From the NCBI RefSeq assembly GCF_036227205.1, contig NZ_CP109442.1, positions 7,502,001 through 7,566,000 of the forward strand: a DNA stretch of 64,000 nucleotides, in the 5' to 3' direction. The stretch is from Amycolatopsis sp. NBC_01480 (GTDB taxonomy: Bacteria > Actinomycetota > Actinomycetes > Mycobacteriales > Pseudonocardiaceae). Below, piece by piece: positions 28,943-37,410 of this stretch (position 1 is its first letter; each line of letters begins with the position of its first letter). Below the pieces are notes generated by a model. That model was not told where the DNA came from. It made no database searches and saw only the letters and a program-made list of their open reading frames with translations. The position numbers and the translations under genes are program-made.

Positions 28943-30145
28943 GTGAACGCCGCCGCCCCCTCGCTGACCCCGACCAGCCGCACCCTGTCCTGGTGCCTGC
29001 ACCTGCTGTTCGCGGGCCTGCTCGTGCTGGCCGGCGCCCGGGCGGTGGCCGACCGCCTGCCGCAGGCCGGAGCGGTCGTGGCCGTGGCGGCGGCGTGCGG
29101 GCTGGTGTACGCGGCTGGGCCGCTGCTGCCGCGCGTCCGCACTTCCCGCCGTGCCGCCGCCGGGTGGCTGGCCGTGGTGGGCGTCGTGTGGCTGGCGTTG
29201 CTGGTGCTGACCGCCGACGGGGTGTGGGTCGCCTTCCCGCTGTACTTCCTGGAGCTGCACCTGCTTTCGCGCCGGGCCGGGCTGTTCGCGGTGGCCGTGA
29301 CGGCGCTCGCCGCGGTGGGCGCCTTCGCGGCGCACCGGGGTTTCAGCCCGGCCATCGTGATCGGCCCGGCGCTGGGTGCCGCGGTGGCGGTCGCGGTGGT
29401 GTGGGGCTACCAGGCGCTGTACCGGGAAAGCGATCACCGCCGCCGGCTGATCGAGGAGCTGACCGCGACCCGCGCCGACCTGGCCGAGGCCCAGCACGAA
29501 GCCGGCGTGCTGGCCGAACGCGAGCGGCTGGCCCGCGAGATCCACGACACCCTGGCCCAGGGGCTGTCCAGCATTCAGCTGCTGCTGCGTGCCGCCGCGC
29601 GTGACCTGCCCTCGGCGAACGCCGCCCGTTACGTCGAGCAGGCCCGCCAGGCCGCGGCGGACAACCTCGCCGAAGCCCGCCGTTTCGTCGCCGCCCTCAC
29701 CCCGCCCGCCCTGGACGACACGACACTCGCCGGCGCGCTGGAACGCATGTGCGCCACCACCAGCGCCCGCCACCCGATCACGGCGCGCTTCCACCTGACC
29801 GGTGACGTCGTCCCGCTGCCGACCGCGCACGAGGTCGCCTTGCTGCGTATCGCGCAGGCCGCGCTGGCGAACACTGTCCGGCATGCCCAGGCCACCACCG
29901 CGGAGGTGACACTGAGCTACCTTGGCGACGGGGTTTCGCTGGACGTCGTCGACGACGGCATCGGGTTCGACCCCGCCCGGCTGGTTGCCCCGGATGCCGG
30001 GAGCGGCTTCGGGCTGGCCGCGATGCGGACCCGGACGCAGGCGCTCGGCGGCACGGTCACCATCGAATCCGGCACCGGTCACGGCACCGCGCTGGCGGCC
30101 CGGTTGCCGCTTCTCACGACCGCCGGACCCGAGGCCCGCCCATGA
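28943..30145 (+). CDS. Two-component sensor histidine kinase, NarL/DesK type
   Basis: The 400-residue protein has about five N-terminal membrane helices (to residue 165), a short coiled linker, and a HisKA_3 domain with EREIHDTLAQGLSSIQ-like sequence (His201). The HATPase domain has DVVDDGIGFDPARL and GSGFGLAAMRTR. It would autophosphorylate and pass phosphate to the regulator at 30142, which overlaps it by ATGA. It starts at GTG 28943. The 165-bp gap to the divergent ABC permease gene probably contains the promoters for both, but no clear operator was identified. Confidence 0.9.
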   Translation: MNAAAPSLTPTSRTLSWCLHLLFAGLLVLAGARAVADRLPQAGAVVAVAAACGLVYAAGPLLPRVRTSRRAAAGWLAVVGVVWLALLVLTADGVWVAFPLYFLELHLLSRRAGLFAVAVTALAAVGAFAAHRGFSPAIVIGPALGAAVAVAVVWGYQALYRESDHRRRLIEELTATRADLAEAQHEAGVLAERERLAREIHDTLAQGLSSIQLLLRAAARDLPSANAARYVEQARQAAADNLAEARRFVAALTPPALDDTTLAGALERMCATTSARHPITARFHLTGDVVPLPTAHEVALLRIAQAALANTVRHAQATTAEVTLSYLGDGVSLDVVDDGIGFDPARLVAPDAGSGFGLAAMRTRTQALGGTVTIESGTGHGTALAARLPLLTTAGPEARP

Positions 30146-30777
30146 CCGCCGCCCCGATCCGCCTCCTGCTGGCCGACGATCACCCCGTCGTCCGCGCCGG
30201 GCTCCGGGCCGTGCTGGAAACCGAGCCCGACCTCGTGGTCGTCGCCGAGGCGGCGACCGCGCAAGAGGCGGTGGCCCGCGCGGCCGAGGGCGACATCGAC
30301 GTCGTCCTGATGGACCTGCAGTTCGGCGCGGGCATGAACGGCGCCGAGGCCACCGCCGCGATCACCGCCCGGCCCGGTGGCCCGCGGGTCCTGGTCGTCA
30401 CCACCTACGACACCGACGCCGACACCCTGCCCGCCATCGAGGCCGGCGCCACCGGGTACCTGCTCAAGGACGCCCTGCCCGAGGACCTCGCCGCCGCGGC
30501 GCGCACCGCGGCCGCCGGGCGGACGACGCTGGCGCCCAGCGTCGCCGATCGCCTGATGAACCGGTTGCGGACGCCGGGCGCCGCGTTGACCCGGCGGGAG
30601 ATCGAAGTGCTCACGCTGGTCGCCGACGGGCTGTCCAACCACGCCCTCGCCCGTCGGCTGCACCTGACCGAGGGCACCGTCAAATCCCATTTGGCCCGGG
30701 TGTACAGCAAACTCGGCGTCGATTCACGCACCGCCGCCGTCGCGGCCGCGACCCAGCTCGGCCTGATCCGCCGCTGA
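30142..30777 (+). CDS. Response regulator, NarL/LuxR family
   Basis: The 211-residue protein has a receiver domain: acidic pair ADD at 11-13, phospho-acceptor Asp58 in VVLMDLQFG, Thr in VVTTYDTD, and Lys in LLKDALPEDL. A LuxR-type helix-turn-helix follows (LTRREIEVLTLVADGLSN, then RRLHLTEGTVKSHLARVYSKL). It is the partner of the kinase just upstream and a plausible regulator of the divergent ABC exporter. Confidence 0.93.
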   Translation: MTAAPIRLLLADDHPVVRAGLRAVLETEPDLVVVAEAATAQEAVARAAEGDIDVVLMDLQFGAGMNGAEATAAITARPGGPRVLVVTTYDTDADTLPAIEAGATGYLLKDALPEDLAAAARTAAAGRTTLAPSVADRLMNRLRTPGAALTRREIEVLTLVADGLSNHALARRLHLTEGTVKSHLARVYSKLGVDSRTAAVAAATQLGLIRR

Positions 30778-30814
30778 AGCGGGTTCGTCCGGCTGGATGG
30801 ATCTGCCGCCCCGG

Positions 30815-30834
30815 ATTCGTCCCGCGCTACGAAC
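30815..30834. promoter_or_regulatory. Candidate PucR operator, site a
   Basis: ATTCGTCCCGCGCTACGAAC shares the 7-6-7 inverted-repeat layout of the site at 39581 (ATTCGTC-N6-GACGAAT), with 5 of 7 paired positions kept. It lies 66 bp upstream of the amidohydrolase start, in the 122-bp gap after the response regulator gene. Confidence 0.5.
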
Positions 30835-30899
30835 GGACGGCTCACGAAACCTCCTAGTGTCGCCGGAAGCGAGGTGACACGAGGCGAGGAGACGGAGCA

Positions 30900-32357
30900 A
30901 TGCGGACACTCTTGCGCGGCGGCCGCGTCATCGATCCGGCGACGGGATTCGACGGGATCGCCGACGTCCTGGTGGCCGACGGGGTGATCACCGAACCCGG
31001 CCCGGCCGACTCCGAGATCGACGTGTCCGGGCTGATCGTCGGGCCCGGGTTCATCGACCTGCACAGCCACGTGCACACCATCGCCGGCCAGCGGCTGCAG
31101 GCGATGGACGGGGTGACCACGGCGCTCGACCTGGAAGCCGGGCTGATGCCGATCGAGCGGGCGTACGCCGAGGCCGCCGCGGCGGGACGCCCGCTGCACT
31201 ACGGCTTTTCCGCCTCCTGGGGCAGTGCCCGGGCCCAGGTGCTGGCCGGGATCGAGCCCGACGCGAACATCGGCAGCGGCCTCGCCGTGCTCGGGAACAC
31301 CGCCTGGCAACGGTCCTCGTCACCGGCCGAGCTGGCCGCCTGGCTGTCCCTTGTGGACGGTGAGCTGGCCGCGGGCGCGCTGGGCATCGGGGTGCTGCTC
31401 GGTTACGCGCCGGCCACCGACCCGGCCGAGTTCCTGGCCGTGGCCCGGCTGGCCAAGGCGGCCGGCGTGCCCACGTACACCCACGTGCGCGAGCTGGTCG
31501 AGGTCGATCCGGCCACTCCCGCGGACGGGTCCGGGGAGATCGCGATCGTCGCGGCCGAGACCGGCGCCGCGATGCACCACTGCCACGTCAACAGCACCTC
31601 CGGCCGGCACGTCGACCGGGTGCTCGCCGCGCTGGAGGCCGGGCGCTCCGCCGGGTCCCGGGTGACGGTCGAGGCGTACCCGTACGGCGCGGGCAGCACC
31701 GCGATCGGCGCGGCTTTCCTTTCGCCCGAGCGGTTGAAGATGAAGGGCCTGCGCCCGTCGAACGTGCTGATGCTGGAGACGGGGGAGCGGTTCTCCGACG
31801 AGGCCCGCCTGCTCCAGGTCCGCGCCGAGGACCCGGGCGCGCCGTGCATCCTGGAGTTCCTCGACGAGCAGGACCCGGCCGACCGCGCGCTGCTGCATCG
31901 CGCGCTCGCCTTCCCCGATTCGATCGTCGCCAGCGACGCGATGCCCGTGTACTGGAAGGACGGGGTCAACGAGTCGGCCGAATGGCCGCTGCCGCCGGGC
32001 GGCACGACCCATCCGCGCACCGCCGGGACGTACGCCAAGACGCTGCGCCTGATGGTGCGCGAGAGCGGGGCGTGGACCTGGCTGGAGGCGTTCCGGCGCT
32101 GCTCCTACCTGCCGGCGCGAGTGCTCGACGACGTCGCTCCCGCCGCGCGGGCGAAGGGCCGGCTCGGTGTGGGAGCGGACGCCGACATCGTCGTCCTCGA
32201 CCCCGAAGCGATCACGGACGCGGCCACCTACTTCGATTCGACGCGGCCCTCGGTCGGCGTCCGGCACCTGTTCGTTTCGGGTGTCCCGGTGGTCAGCGAC
32301 GGGGAATTGCGCACCGACGCCTTCCCCGGCCGCCCGCTGCGGGGCGAGCCGCGATGA
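30900..32357 (+). CDS. D-aminoacylase-like amidohydrolase
   Basis: The 485-residue metal hydrolase opens with RGGRVIDPATGFDGIADVLVADG, then GPGFIDLHSHVH with the metal pair His55/His57. Later HVRELVE, HHCHVNSTSG and SDAMPVYW are consistent with further metal or catalytic positions. It ends with KGRLGVGADADIVVLDPEAI, as in D-aminoacylases and dihydroorotase-type amidohydrolases. A likely role is hydrolysis of N-acyl-D-amino acids; the context, with an N-acylamino acid racemase and deacylase in the same operon, supports this. GGAG at 30894 precedes the ATG. It overlaps the next gene by ATGA. The exact substrate is uncertain. Confidence 0.8.
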   Translation: MRTLLRGGRVIDPATGFDGIADVLVADGVITEPGPADSEIDVSGLIVGPGFIDLHSHVHTIAGQRLQAMDGVTTALDLEAGLMPIERAYAEAAAAGRPLHYGFSASWGSARAQVLAGIEPDANIGSGLAVLGNTAWQRSSSPAELAAWLSLVDGELAAGALGIGVLLGYAPATDPAEFLAVARLAKAAGVPTYTHVRELVEVDPATPADGSGEIAIVAAETGAAMHHCHVNSTSGRHVDRVLAALEAGRSAGSRVTVEAYPYGAGSTAIGAAFLSPERLKMKGLRPSNVLMLETGERFSDEARLLQVRAEDPGAPCILEFLDEQDPADRALLHRALAFPDSIVASDAMPVYWKDGVNESAEWPLPPGGTTHPRTAGTYAKTLRLMVRESGAWTWLEAFRRCSYLPARVLDDVAPAARAKGRLGVGADADIVVLDPEAITDAATYFDSTRPSVGVRHLFVSGVPVVSDGELRTDAFPGRPLRGEPR

Positions 32358-33469
32358 CCGCGCCCGACCTGCGTGCCCTGCTCGCGGACATCAAAACCCT
32401 GGTGTGCTGCGAATCCCCGTCGTCCGATCACGCGGCCGTGGCCCGCAGCGCCGAGGTGCTGGCCGGGGTGGGCCGGGCGCTGCTGGGCGCGGAGCCCGAG
32501 CGGATCGTCCTGGACGGGTGCACGCACCTGCGCTGGCGGTTCGGCGACGGCCCGCCGCGGGTGCTGATCCTGGGCCACCACGACACGGTGTGGCCGCTGG
32601 GATCGCTGGCCGCCCACCCGTTTTCGGTGATTGACGGTGTCCTTCGCGGCCCCGGTTGCTTCGATATGAAGGCCGGCGTCGTGATGGCGCTGCACGCCGC
32701 CGCGGCCCTGCCCGACCGCAATGGACTGTCCATTTTGGTCACCGGCGACGAGGAGCTCGGCTCGCCCTCGTCCCGCGGGCTGATCGAAGAAGAGGCACGG
32801 GGCTGCGGCGCGGCGTTTGTGCTCGAAGCCTCGGCCGACGGCGGCGCACTGAAAACCGGCCGCAAAGGCGTTTCCCACTACCGGATCGAGGTGACCGGCC
32901 GGGCCGCGCACGCCGGGCTCGAGCCGGAGCGGGGGATCAACGCCGGGATCGAGGTCTCGCACCAGGTGCTCGCCGTGGCGGCGCTCGCCGATCCCGAGCT
33001 GGGCACGAGCGTGGTGCCCACGGTCATCTCGGCGGGCACGACGGTGAACACCGTGCCCGCGACGGCCGGAGTGCAGGTCGACGTGCGGGTGCCGGACGAA
33101 TCCGAGCAGCTGCGCGTCGACCGCGAGATGCGGGAACTGCGCCCGGTGCTGGAAAACGCGCGGGTGCAGGTCCACGGCGGCATCAATCGGCCGCCGCTGG
33201 AGACCTCGTCCTCGGCGGGATTGTTCCGGCTGGCCCGGGAACTGGCGGCGGACCTCGGGCTCGGCGAGCTGAGCGCGGCTTCGGTCGGCGGTGCCTCGGA
33301 CGGCAATTACACGGCCGGAATGGGTGTGCCGACGCTCGACGGACTCGGCGCCGTCGGCGGTGGCGCGCACGCCGACCACGAACACGTGCTGGTCGCGGAA
33401 TTGCCGCGCCGCACCGAACTGCTCACCGCGCTCGTCGAAAACGTGCTCGCGAAACGCGGGCCGAAGTGA
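32354..33469 (+). CDS. M20 family metallopeptidase, probable N-succinyl-L-amino acid desuccinylase
   Basis: The 371-residue enzyme has the M20 metal motifs: LGHHDTV (His75, Asp77), GPGCFDMKAG (Asp104), GDEELGS (Glu133 catalytic, Glu134 metal), and a C-terminal GGGAHADHEH histidine. The dimerisation domain lies near 175-285 (AAHAGLEPERGINA). It resembles glutamate carboxypeptidase-type M20 enzymes. In known NSAR operons the M20 member removes the succinyl group from N-succinyl-L-amino acids. That role fits here because the GNAT and racemase genes follow directly. A general carboxypeptidase is the alternative. Confidence 0.82.
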   Translation: MTAPDLRALLADIKTLVCCESPSSDHAAVARSAEVLAGVGRALLGAEPERIVLDGCTHLRWRFGDGPPRVLILGHHDTVWPLGSLAAHPFSVIDGVLRGPGCFDMKAGVVMALHAAAALPDRNGLSILVTGDEELGSPSSRGLIEEEARGCGAAFVLEASADGGALKTGRKGVSHYRIEVTGRAAHAGLEPERGINAGIEVSHQVLAVAALADPELGTSVVPTVISAGTTVNTVPATAGVQVDVRVPDESEQLRVDREMRELRPVLENARVQVHGGINRPPLETSSSAGLFRLARELAADLGLGELSAASVGGASDGNYTAGMGVPTLDGLGAVGGGAHADHEHVLVAELPRRTELLTALVENVLAKRGPK

Positions 33470-33503
33470 CTCTGGCGGGGGAGCCGGGAAAGGGGATCGT
33501 CCC

Positions 33504-34397
33504 GTGACGAATCTGACGACGAATGCGGAAAGCCAGCCCGCCCCGGCGGCGCGCGACGAAGCGGTCGCGGTCGCGCGGGCGGCGGCCGGGGCCGCGGGCG
33601 TCGAAATCCGTGAGTTGACCGAGGTCGCGGAGCTGGCCGCGGCCGGCGACCTGTTCGAGTCGATCTGGCGGTCCGCGCCCGGGGCCCGGCCGCTGACCAC
33701 GGAACTGCTGCGGGCGATGTCCAGCGCCGGGAACTACGTGGCCGGCGCGTTCGGGCACGGTGAACTGCTCGGCGCCTGTTTCGGCTTTTTCGGGCACCCC
33801 GGGAAAGGCGGCCTGCACAGCCACATCGCCGGGGTGACCGCGTCCGGCGCCGGCCGGGGGATCGGGCAGGCGCTGAAACTGCACCAGCGCGCCTGGGCGC
33901 TGGCGCAGGACGTCTCGGTGATCACCTGGACGTTCGACCCGCTGGTGCGCCGCAACGCCTACTTCAACCTCGGCAAGCTCGGCGCGCTCCCGCTGCGGTA
34001 CCTGCCCGACTTCTACGGGCCGATGGCCGACCGCATCAACGGCTCGGGCGAGACCGACCGGCTGATGGTGGGCTGGGACCTGACCAGCCCGGCCGTGCGG
34101 GCCGCGTCGCTCGGCGAACCGGTGCGGGCCGATGCGCGCGCCTGGCGGGAGCGGGGCGCCTCGACGGCCCTCTCGGCCGGTGCCGACGGCGGGCCGGTCA
34201 TGGGATCGGCGAGTTCGCCGACAGTGCTCGTCGCCGTCCCGTCCGACATAGAACGCCTTCGCCACCAAGATCCCGGTCGCGCCGCCGCGTGGCGCTCGGC
34301 GCTGCGCGAGGTGCTCGGCGGCCTGATGGCGGACGGCGCCCGGGTCACCGGTTTCGATCGGTCCGGCTGGTACGTGCTCTCCAAGGAGGATTCGTGA
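33504..34397 (+). CDS. GNAT-family acyltransferase, probable D-amino acid N-succinyltransferase
   Basis: About 297 residues of the predicted GNAT superfamily often annotated as chorismate-synthase-like acetyltransferase. IRELTEVAELAAAGDLFESIW is followed by GAFGHGELLGACFGFFG, the cofactor loop SGAGRGIGQALKLHQRAWAL, and WTFDPLVRRNAYFNLGKLGA. In characterised operons with NSAR, a protein of this type transfers succinyl from succinyl-CoA to D-amino acids. The GTG at 33504 follows a purine-rich GGGAAAGGGG. The stop overlaps the GTG of the racemase gene. Function is inferred from neighbours. Confidence 0.78.
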   Translation: MTNLTTNAESQPAPAARDEAVAVARAAAGAAGVEIRELTEVAELAAAGDLFESIWRSAPGARPLTTELLRAMSSAGNYVAGAFGHGELLGACFGFFGHPGKGGLHSHIAGVTASGAGRGIGQALKLHQRAWALAQDVSVITWTFDPLVRRNAYFNLGKLGALPLRYLPDFYGPMADRINGSGETDRLMVGWDLTSPAVRAASLGEPVRADARAWRERGASTALSAGADGGPVMGSASSPTVLVAVPSDIERLRHQDPGRAAAWRSALREVLGGLMADGARVTGFDRSGWYVLSKEDS

Positions 34398-35500
34398 AAC
34401 TCAGTGGTGTGGAACTGCGCCGGGTACGGATGCCGCTGGTGGCCCCGTTCCGGACCTCGTTCGGTACCCAGACCGAGCGGGAGCTGCTGCTCCTGCGCGC
34501 GGTGACGCCGAGCGGCGAGGGCTGGGGCGAGTGCGTCACGATGGCCGGCCCGCTCTACTCGTCGGAGTACAACGACGGCGCCGAGCACGTGCTGGTGAAC
34601 CACCTCATCCCGGCGCTGCTGCACTCCGGCGACGTCACCGCGAACAAGGTGGCGCCGAGCCTGGCGAAGTTCAAGGGGCACCGGATGGCGAAGGGGGCGC
34701 TGGAGATGGCGGTCCTGGACGCCGAGCTCCGCGCCGCCGACCGCTCGTTCGCCGCCGAGCTGGGGTCCACTCGCGACTCGGTGCCCTGCGGCGTCTCGGT
34801 CGGGATCATGGACTCGATCCCGCAGCTGCTCGACGTCGTCGCCGGTTACCTCGACGAGGGCTACCTGCGGATCAAGCTGAAGATCGAGCCCGGCTGGGAC
34901 ATCGAGCCGGTGCGCGCGGTGCGCGAGCGCTTCGGTGACGACGTGCTGCTGCAGGTCGACGCGAACACCGCGTACACGCTGGGCGACGCGCCGTTGCTGG
35001 CCCGGCTCGACCCGTTCGGCCTGCTCCTGATCGAGCAGCCGCTGGAGGAGGAGGACGTGCTCGGCCACGCGGAGCTGGCCCGGCGCATCCGGACGCCGGT
35101 CTGCCTCGACGAGACGATCGTCTCGGCCCGGGCCGCCGCCGACGCCATCAAGCTCGGGGCCTGCCAGATCGTGAACATCAAGCCGGGCCGCGTCGGCGGT
35201 TACCTCGAGGCCCGCCGGGTGCACGACGTCTGCGCGGCGCACGGGGTGCCGGTGTGGTGCGGCGGGATGATCGAGACCGGGCTGGGCCGCGCGGCCAACG
35301 TCGCGCTCGCCTCGCTGCCCGGGTTCACCCTGCCCGGCGACACCTCGGGCTCGGACCGGTTCTACCGCACCGACATCACCGAGCCGTTCGTGCTGGACGC
35401 CGGGCACCTGCCCGTGCCGGCCGGGCCGGGGCTCGGGGTGGCACCGATCCCGGACCGGCTCGAGGAGGTCACCACGGCCAAGCGCTGGATCGCTTCGTAG
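34394..35500 (+). CDS. N-succinylamino acid racemase / o-succinylbenzoate synthase (enolase superfamily)
   Basis: The 368-residue enzyme carries every key residue of the Amycolatopsis N-acylamino acid racemase at the same number: Lys161-x-Lys163 (KLK), metal ligands Asp189, Glu214 and Asp239, and Lys263 (NIKPGRVGG). From memory the whole sequence is close to that enzyme. It interconverts N-acyl-D- and L-amino acids by a two-base mechanism and may also make o-succinylbenzoate, but no menaquinone gene is near. AAGGAGGA at 34383-34390 is a perfect ribosome binding site for the GTG at 34394. It is the last gene of the operon that starts at 30900. Confidence 0.95.
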   Translation: MKLSGVELRRVRMPLVAPFRTSFGTQTERELLLLRAVTPSGEGWGECVTMAGPLYSSEYNDGAEHVLVNHLIPALLHSGDVTANKVAPSLAKFKGHRMAKGALEMAVLDAELRAADRSFAAELGSTRDSVPCGVSVGIMDSIPQLLDVVAGYLDEGYLRIKLKIEPGWDIEPVRAVRERFGDDVLLQVDANTAYTLGDAPLLARLDPFGLLLIEQPLEEEDVLGHAELARRIRTPVCLDETIVSARAAADAIKLGACQIVNIKPGRVGGYLEARRVHDVCAAHGVPVWCGGMIETGLGRAANVALASLPGFTLPGDTSGSDRFYRTDITEPFVLDAGHLPVPAGPGLGVAPIPDRLEEVTTAKRWIAS

Positions 35501-35523
35501 CTGCCGACGAATTCCGGGGCGAA

Positions 35524-35543
35524 TTTGGTCGCCCCGGACTATT
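35524..35543. promoter_or_regulatory. Candidate PucR operator, site b (autoregulatory)
   Basis: TTTGGTCGCCCCGGACTATT keeps the GTC-GCCCCG-GAC core of the other sites and lies 30 bp upstream of the pucR-type start. The same stretch also contains GGGGCGA and TCGCCCC arms (35517-35536) that could form a small hairpin after the racemase gene. Confidence 0.4.
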
Positions 35544-35573
35544 CGGCTGGGGGCGATGGAGGGCTAGCTTCGG

Positions 35574-37259
35574 GTGATGGTGACACCGGGCCCCTCTCAC
35601 ACCACCCTCGGGCGTGTCCTGGACGACCTCGGGGAAGTGCTCCTGGAGCCGGTCGCGGTCGCCCGGCTCACCCGCCGGCAGCTCGGCGGGGTGGTGATCC
35701 ACGATCCGCACGACGACGCCGAGTTCCCGCGGCACGCCGTGGTGCTCGGCGTCGGGGTGCGGGAGCCGGACGAGGTCGTCCGGCTGATGCACGAGGCCGG
35801 CCGGCGGGGCGCGGCGGCGCTGGTCGTCCGGTCCCCGGTCGTCGCGTCGCCGGCGCTGCGGCAGGCCGCGGACTCGTCCGGCGTCGCGCTGCTCGGGCTC
35901 GCGTCCGGCGCGTCCTGGACCCAGCTCGCCGCGATGCTGCGGACGCTCCTGTCCGAAGGCGACATCGGCGACGTATCGCCGCAGACGCTCGGTGGGCTGC
36001 CCTCGGGCGACCTGTTCGCGCTCGCCAACGCGGTGGCCTCGCTGCTGGACGCGCCGGTGACGATCGAGGACCGCAACTCGCGGGTCCTCGCGTTCTCCGG
36101 CCGCCAGGACGAGGCGGACTCCTCCCGCGCCGAGACCATCCTGGGCCGTCAGGTGCCCGAGCGGTTCACCCGCGACCTCGAACACGACGGCGTCTTCGAG
36201 CGGCTGTATCGGGACCGCGCTCCGGTGTACGTCGACCCGCTGCGCTACGAGCACGAAGGGATCAACGTGCCCCGCGTGGCCGTCGCCGTCTGGGCGGGTG
36301 ACGAGGTGCTGGGGTCGATCTGGGCGGCGGTGCACGAGCCGTTGAGCGAGGAGCGGACGCAGGCGCTCGTCGACGCGGCCAAACTCGTCGCGCTCCACCT
36401 GCTCCGGCTGCGGGCGGGCGCGGACGTGGAACGGCGGCTGCGCGCGGACCTGGTGAGCACCGCGCTCGAAGGCGGCGCCGGGGCCCCGGAGGCCATCGCC
36501 CGCCTCGGCTTGCTGGGCCAGCCCTCGGTGGTGCTCGCCATGGGGCTGCTCGGCGCGCCGGACTCCGACGACGGCCTGCGCCTGGCCGCGGAACGCCAGC
36601 GGGTCGCCGACGCGCTGGCCATGCACCTGAGCGCGGTCCAGCCGCGGGCGGCCGTCGCCTTGATCGGCGATGTCGCGTACGGGATCGTCCCGATGCCCGG
36701 CCGCCCCGCCGACTGCCCGGGGCGCGCGGTGCGGGTCGCGTCGACGTTCCTGGAGCGCACCGGCCGGCGGGCCGCCGCGGCGATCGGCATCGGCCGGATC
36801 GCGCTCGACGGCTCGGGCCTGCGCGCCTCGCGGGACGGCGCGGACCGGGCGTTGCGCGTGCTGCTCACCGGCAGCGGCGCCAAGCGGGTGATCACCGCCG
36901 AGGACGCCCACGTCGACGCGTTGATGCTGGAGCTGGCCGATCTCGCCGCGGCCCGCGGGGACGGCGCGACCGGCCCGCTCGCGCGGCTGCTGGACTACGA
37001 CGCGCGGCACCAGTCCCAGCTCGTGCACACCCTGCGGTGCTGGCTGGACGCGTTCGGGGACATCACCGCCGCGTCCGCTGCCGCCTTCGTCCACCCGAGC
37101 ACCTTCCGGTACCGGCTGCGGCGGCTCGCGGAGGTCGGCGAGATCGACCTCGGCGACCCCGGGGACCGGTTCGCCGCCATGCTCCAGCTGCGGCTGCTGC
37201 CGCCCGGGCCGGCGGCGACCGGGCCGTCCGACGCCCGGGCGGAAACCACCGCGGGCTGA
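35574..37259 (+). CDS. PucR-family transcriptional regulator
   Basis: The 561-residue protein has an N-terminal PucR ligand domain (TLGRVLDDLGEVLLEPVAV...), a central GAF/GGDEF-like domain (DAPVTIEDRNSRVLAFSG), and the C-terminal PucR helix-turn-helix (LLDYDARHQSQLVHTLRCWL, HPSTFRYRLRRLAEV). Starts at GTG 35574 or ATG 35577 are equally possible after GGAGGG (35558-35563). It sits in the middle of the peptide/D-amino acid island and is its only regulator, so it probably senses an amino acid derivative and acts at the shared palindrome. Activator or repressor role cannot be told. Confidence 0.9.
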   Translation: MMVTPGPSHTTLGRVLDDLGEVLLEPVAVARLTRRQLGGVVIHDPHDDAEFPRHAVVLGVGVREPDEVVRLMHEAGRRGAAALVVRSPVVASPALRQAADSSGVALLGLASGASWTQLAAMLRTLLSEGDIGDVSPQTLGGLPSGDLFALANAVASLLDAPVTIEDRNSRVLAFSGRQDEADSSRAETILGRQVPERFTRDLEHDGVFERLYRDRAPVYVDPLRYEHEGINVPRVAVAVWAGDEVLGSIWAAVHEPLSEERTQALVDAAKLVALHLLRLRAGADVERRLRADLVSTALEGGAGAPEAIARLGLLGQPSVVLAMGLLGAPDSDDGLRLAAERQRVADALAMHLSAVQPRAAVALIGDVAYGIVPMPGRPADCPGRAVRVASTFLERTGRRAAAAIGIGRIALDGSGLRASRDGADRALRVLLTGSGAKRVITAEDAHVDALMLELADLAAARGDGATGPLARLLDYDARHQSQLVHTLRCWLDAFGDITAASAAAFVHPSTFRYRLRRLAEVGEIDLGDPGDRFAAMLQLRLLPPGPAATGPSDARAETTAG

Positions 37260-37273
37260 AAGACTGCTGCGGA

Positions 37274-37293
37274 ATTCGTCGCCCCGGCCCGAA
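37274..37293. promoter_or_regulatory. Candidate PucR operator, site c
   Basis: ATTCGTCGCCCCGGCCCGAA has a full left half-site and core, with a weak right half (CCGAA). It lies just after the pucR-type stop and 118 bp upstream of the MFS gene, in a 151-bp gap. Confidence 0.45.
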
Positions 37294-37410
37294 ACGGCCT
37301 CGGATGTTCGTGTGAACGCACGAACTCCGGGCGGAAAGCGCTGATCAGAATGAGGGACCGGCGCGCTGGCCCGTGCCGCTCTCCTTCTCTCACGCTCCCG
37401 TGGAGGCGCC

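Noticed and set aside
34394..35500. menC of menaquinone biosynthesis
   Set aside because: The enzyme family can have that activity, but no other menaquinone gene is nearby. The GNAT and M20 neighbours point to N-succinylamino acid racemisation.
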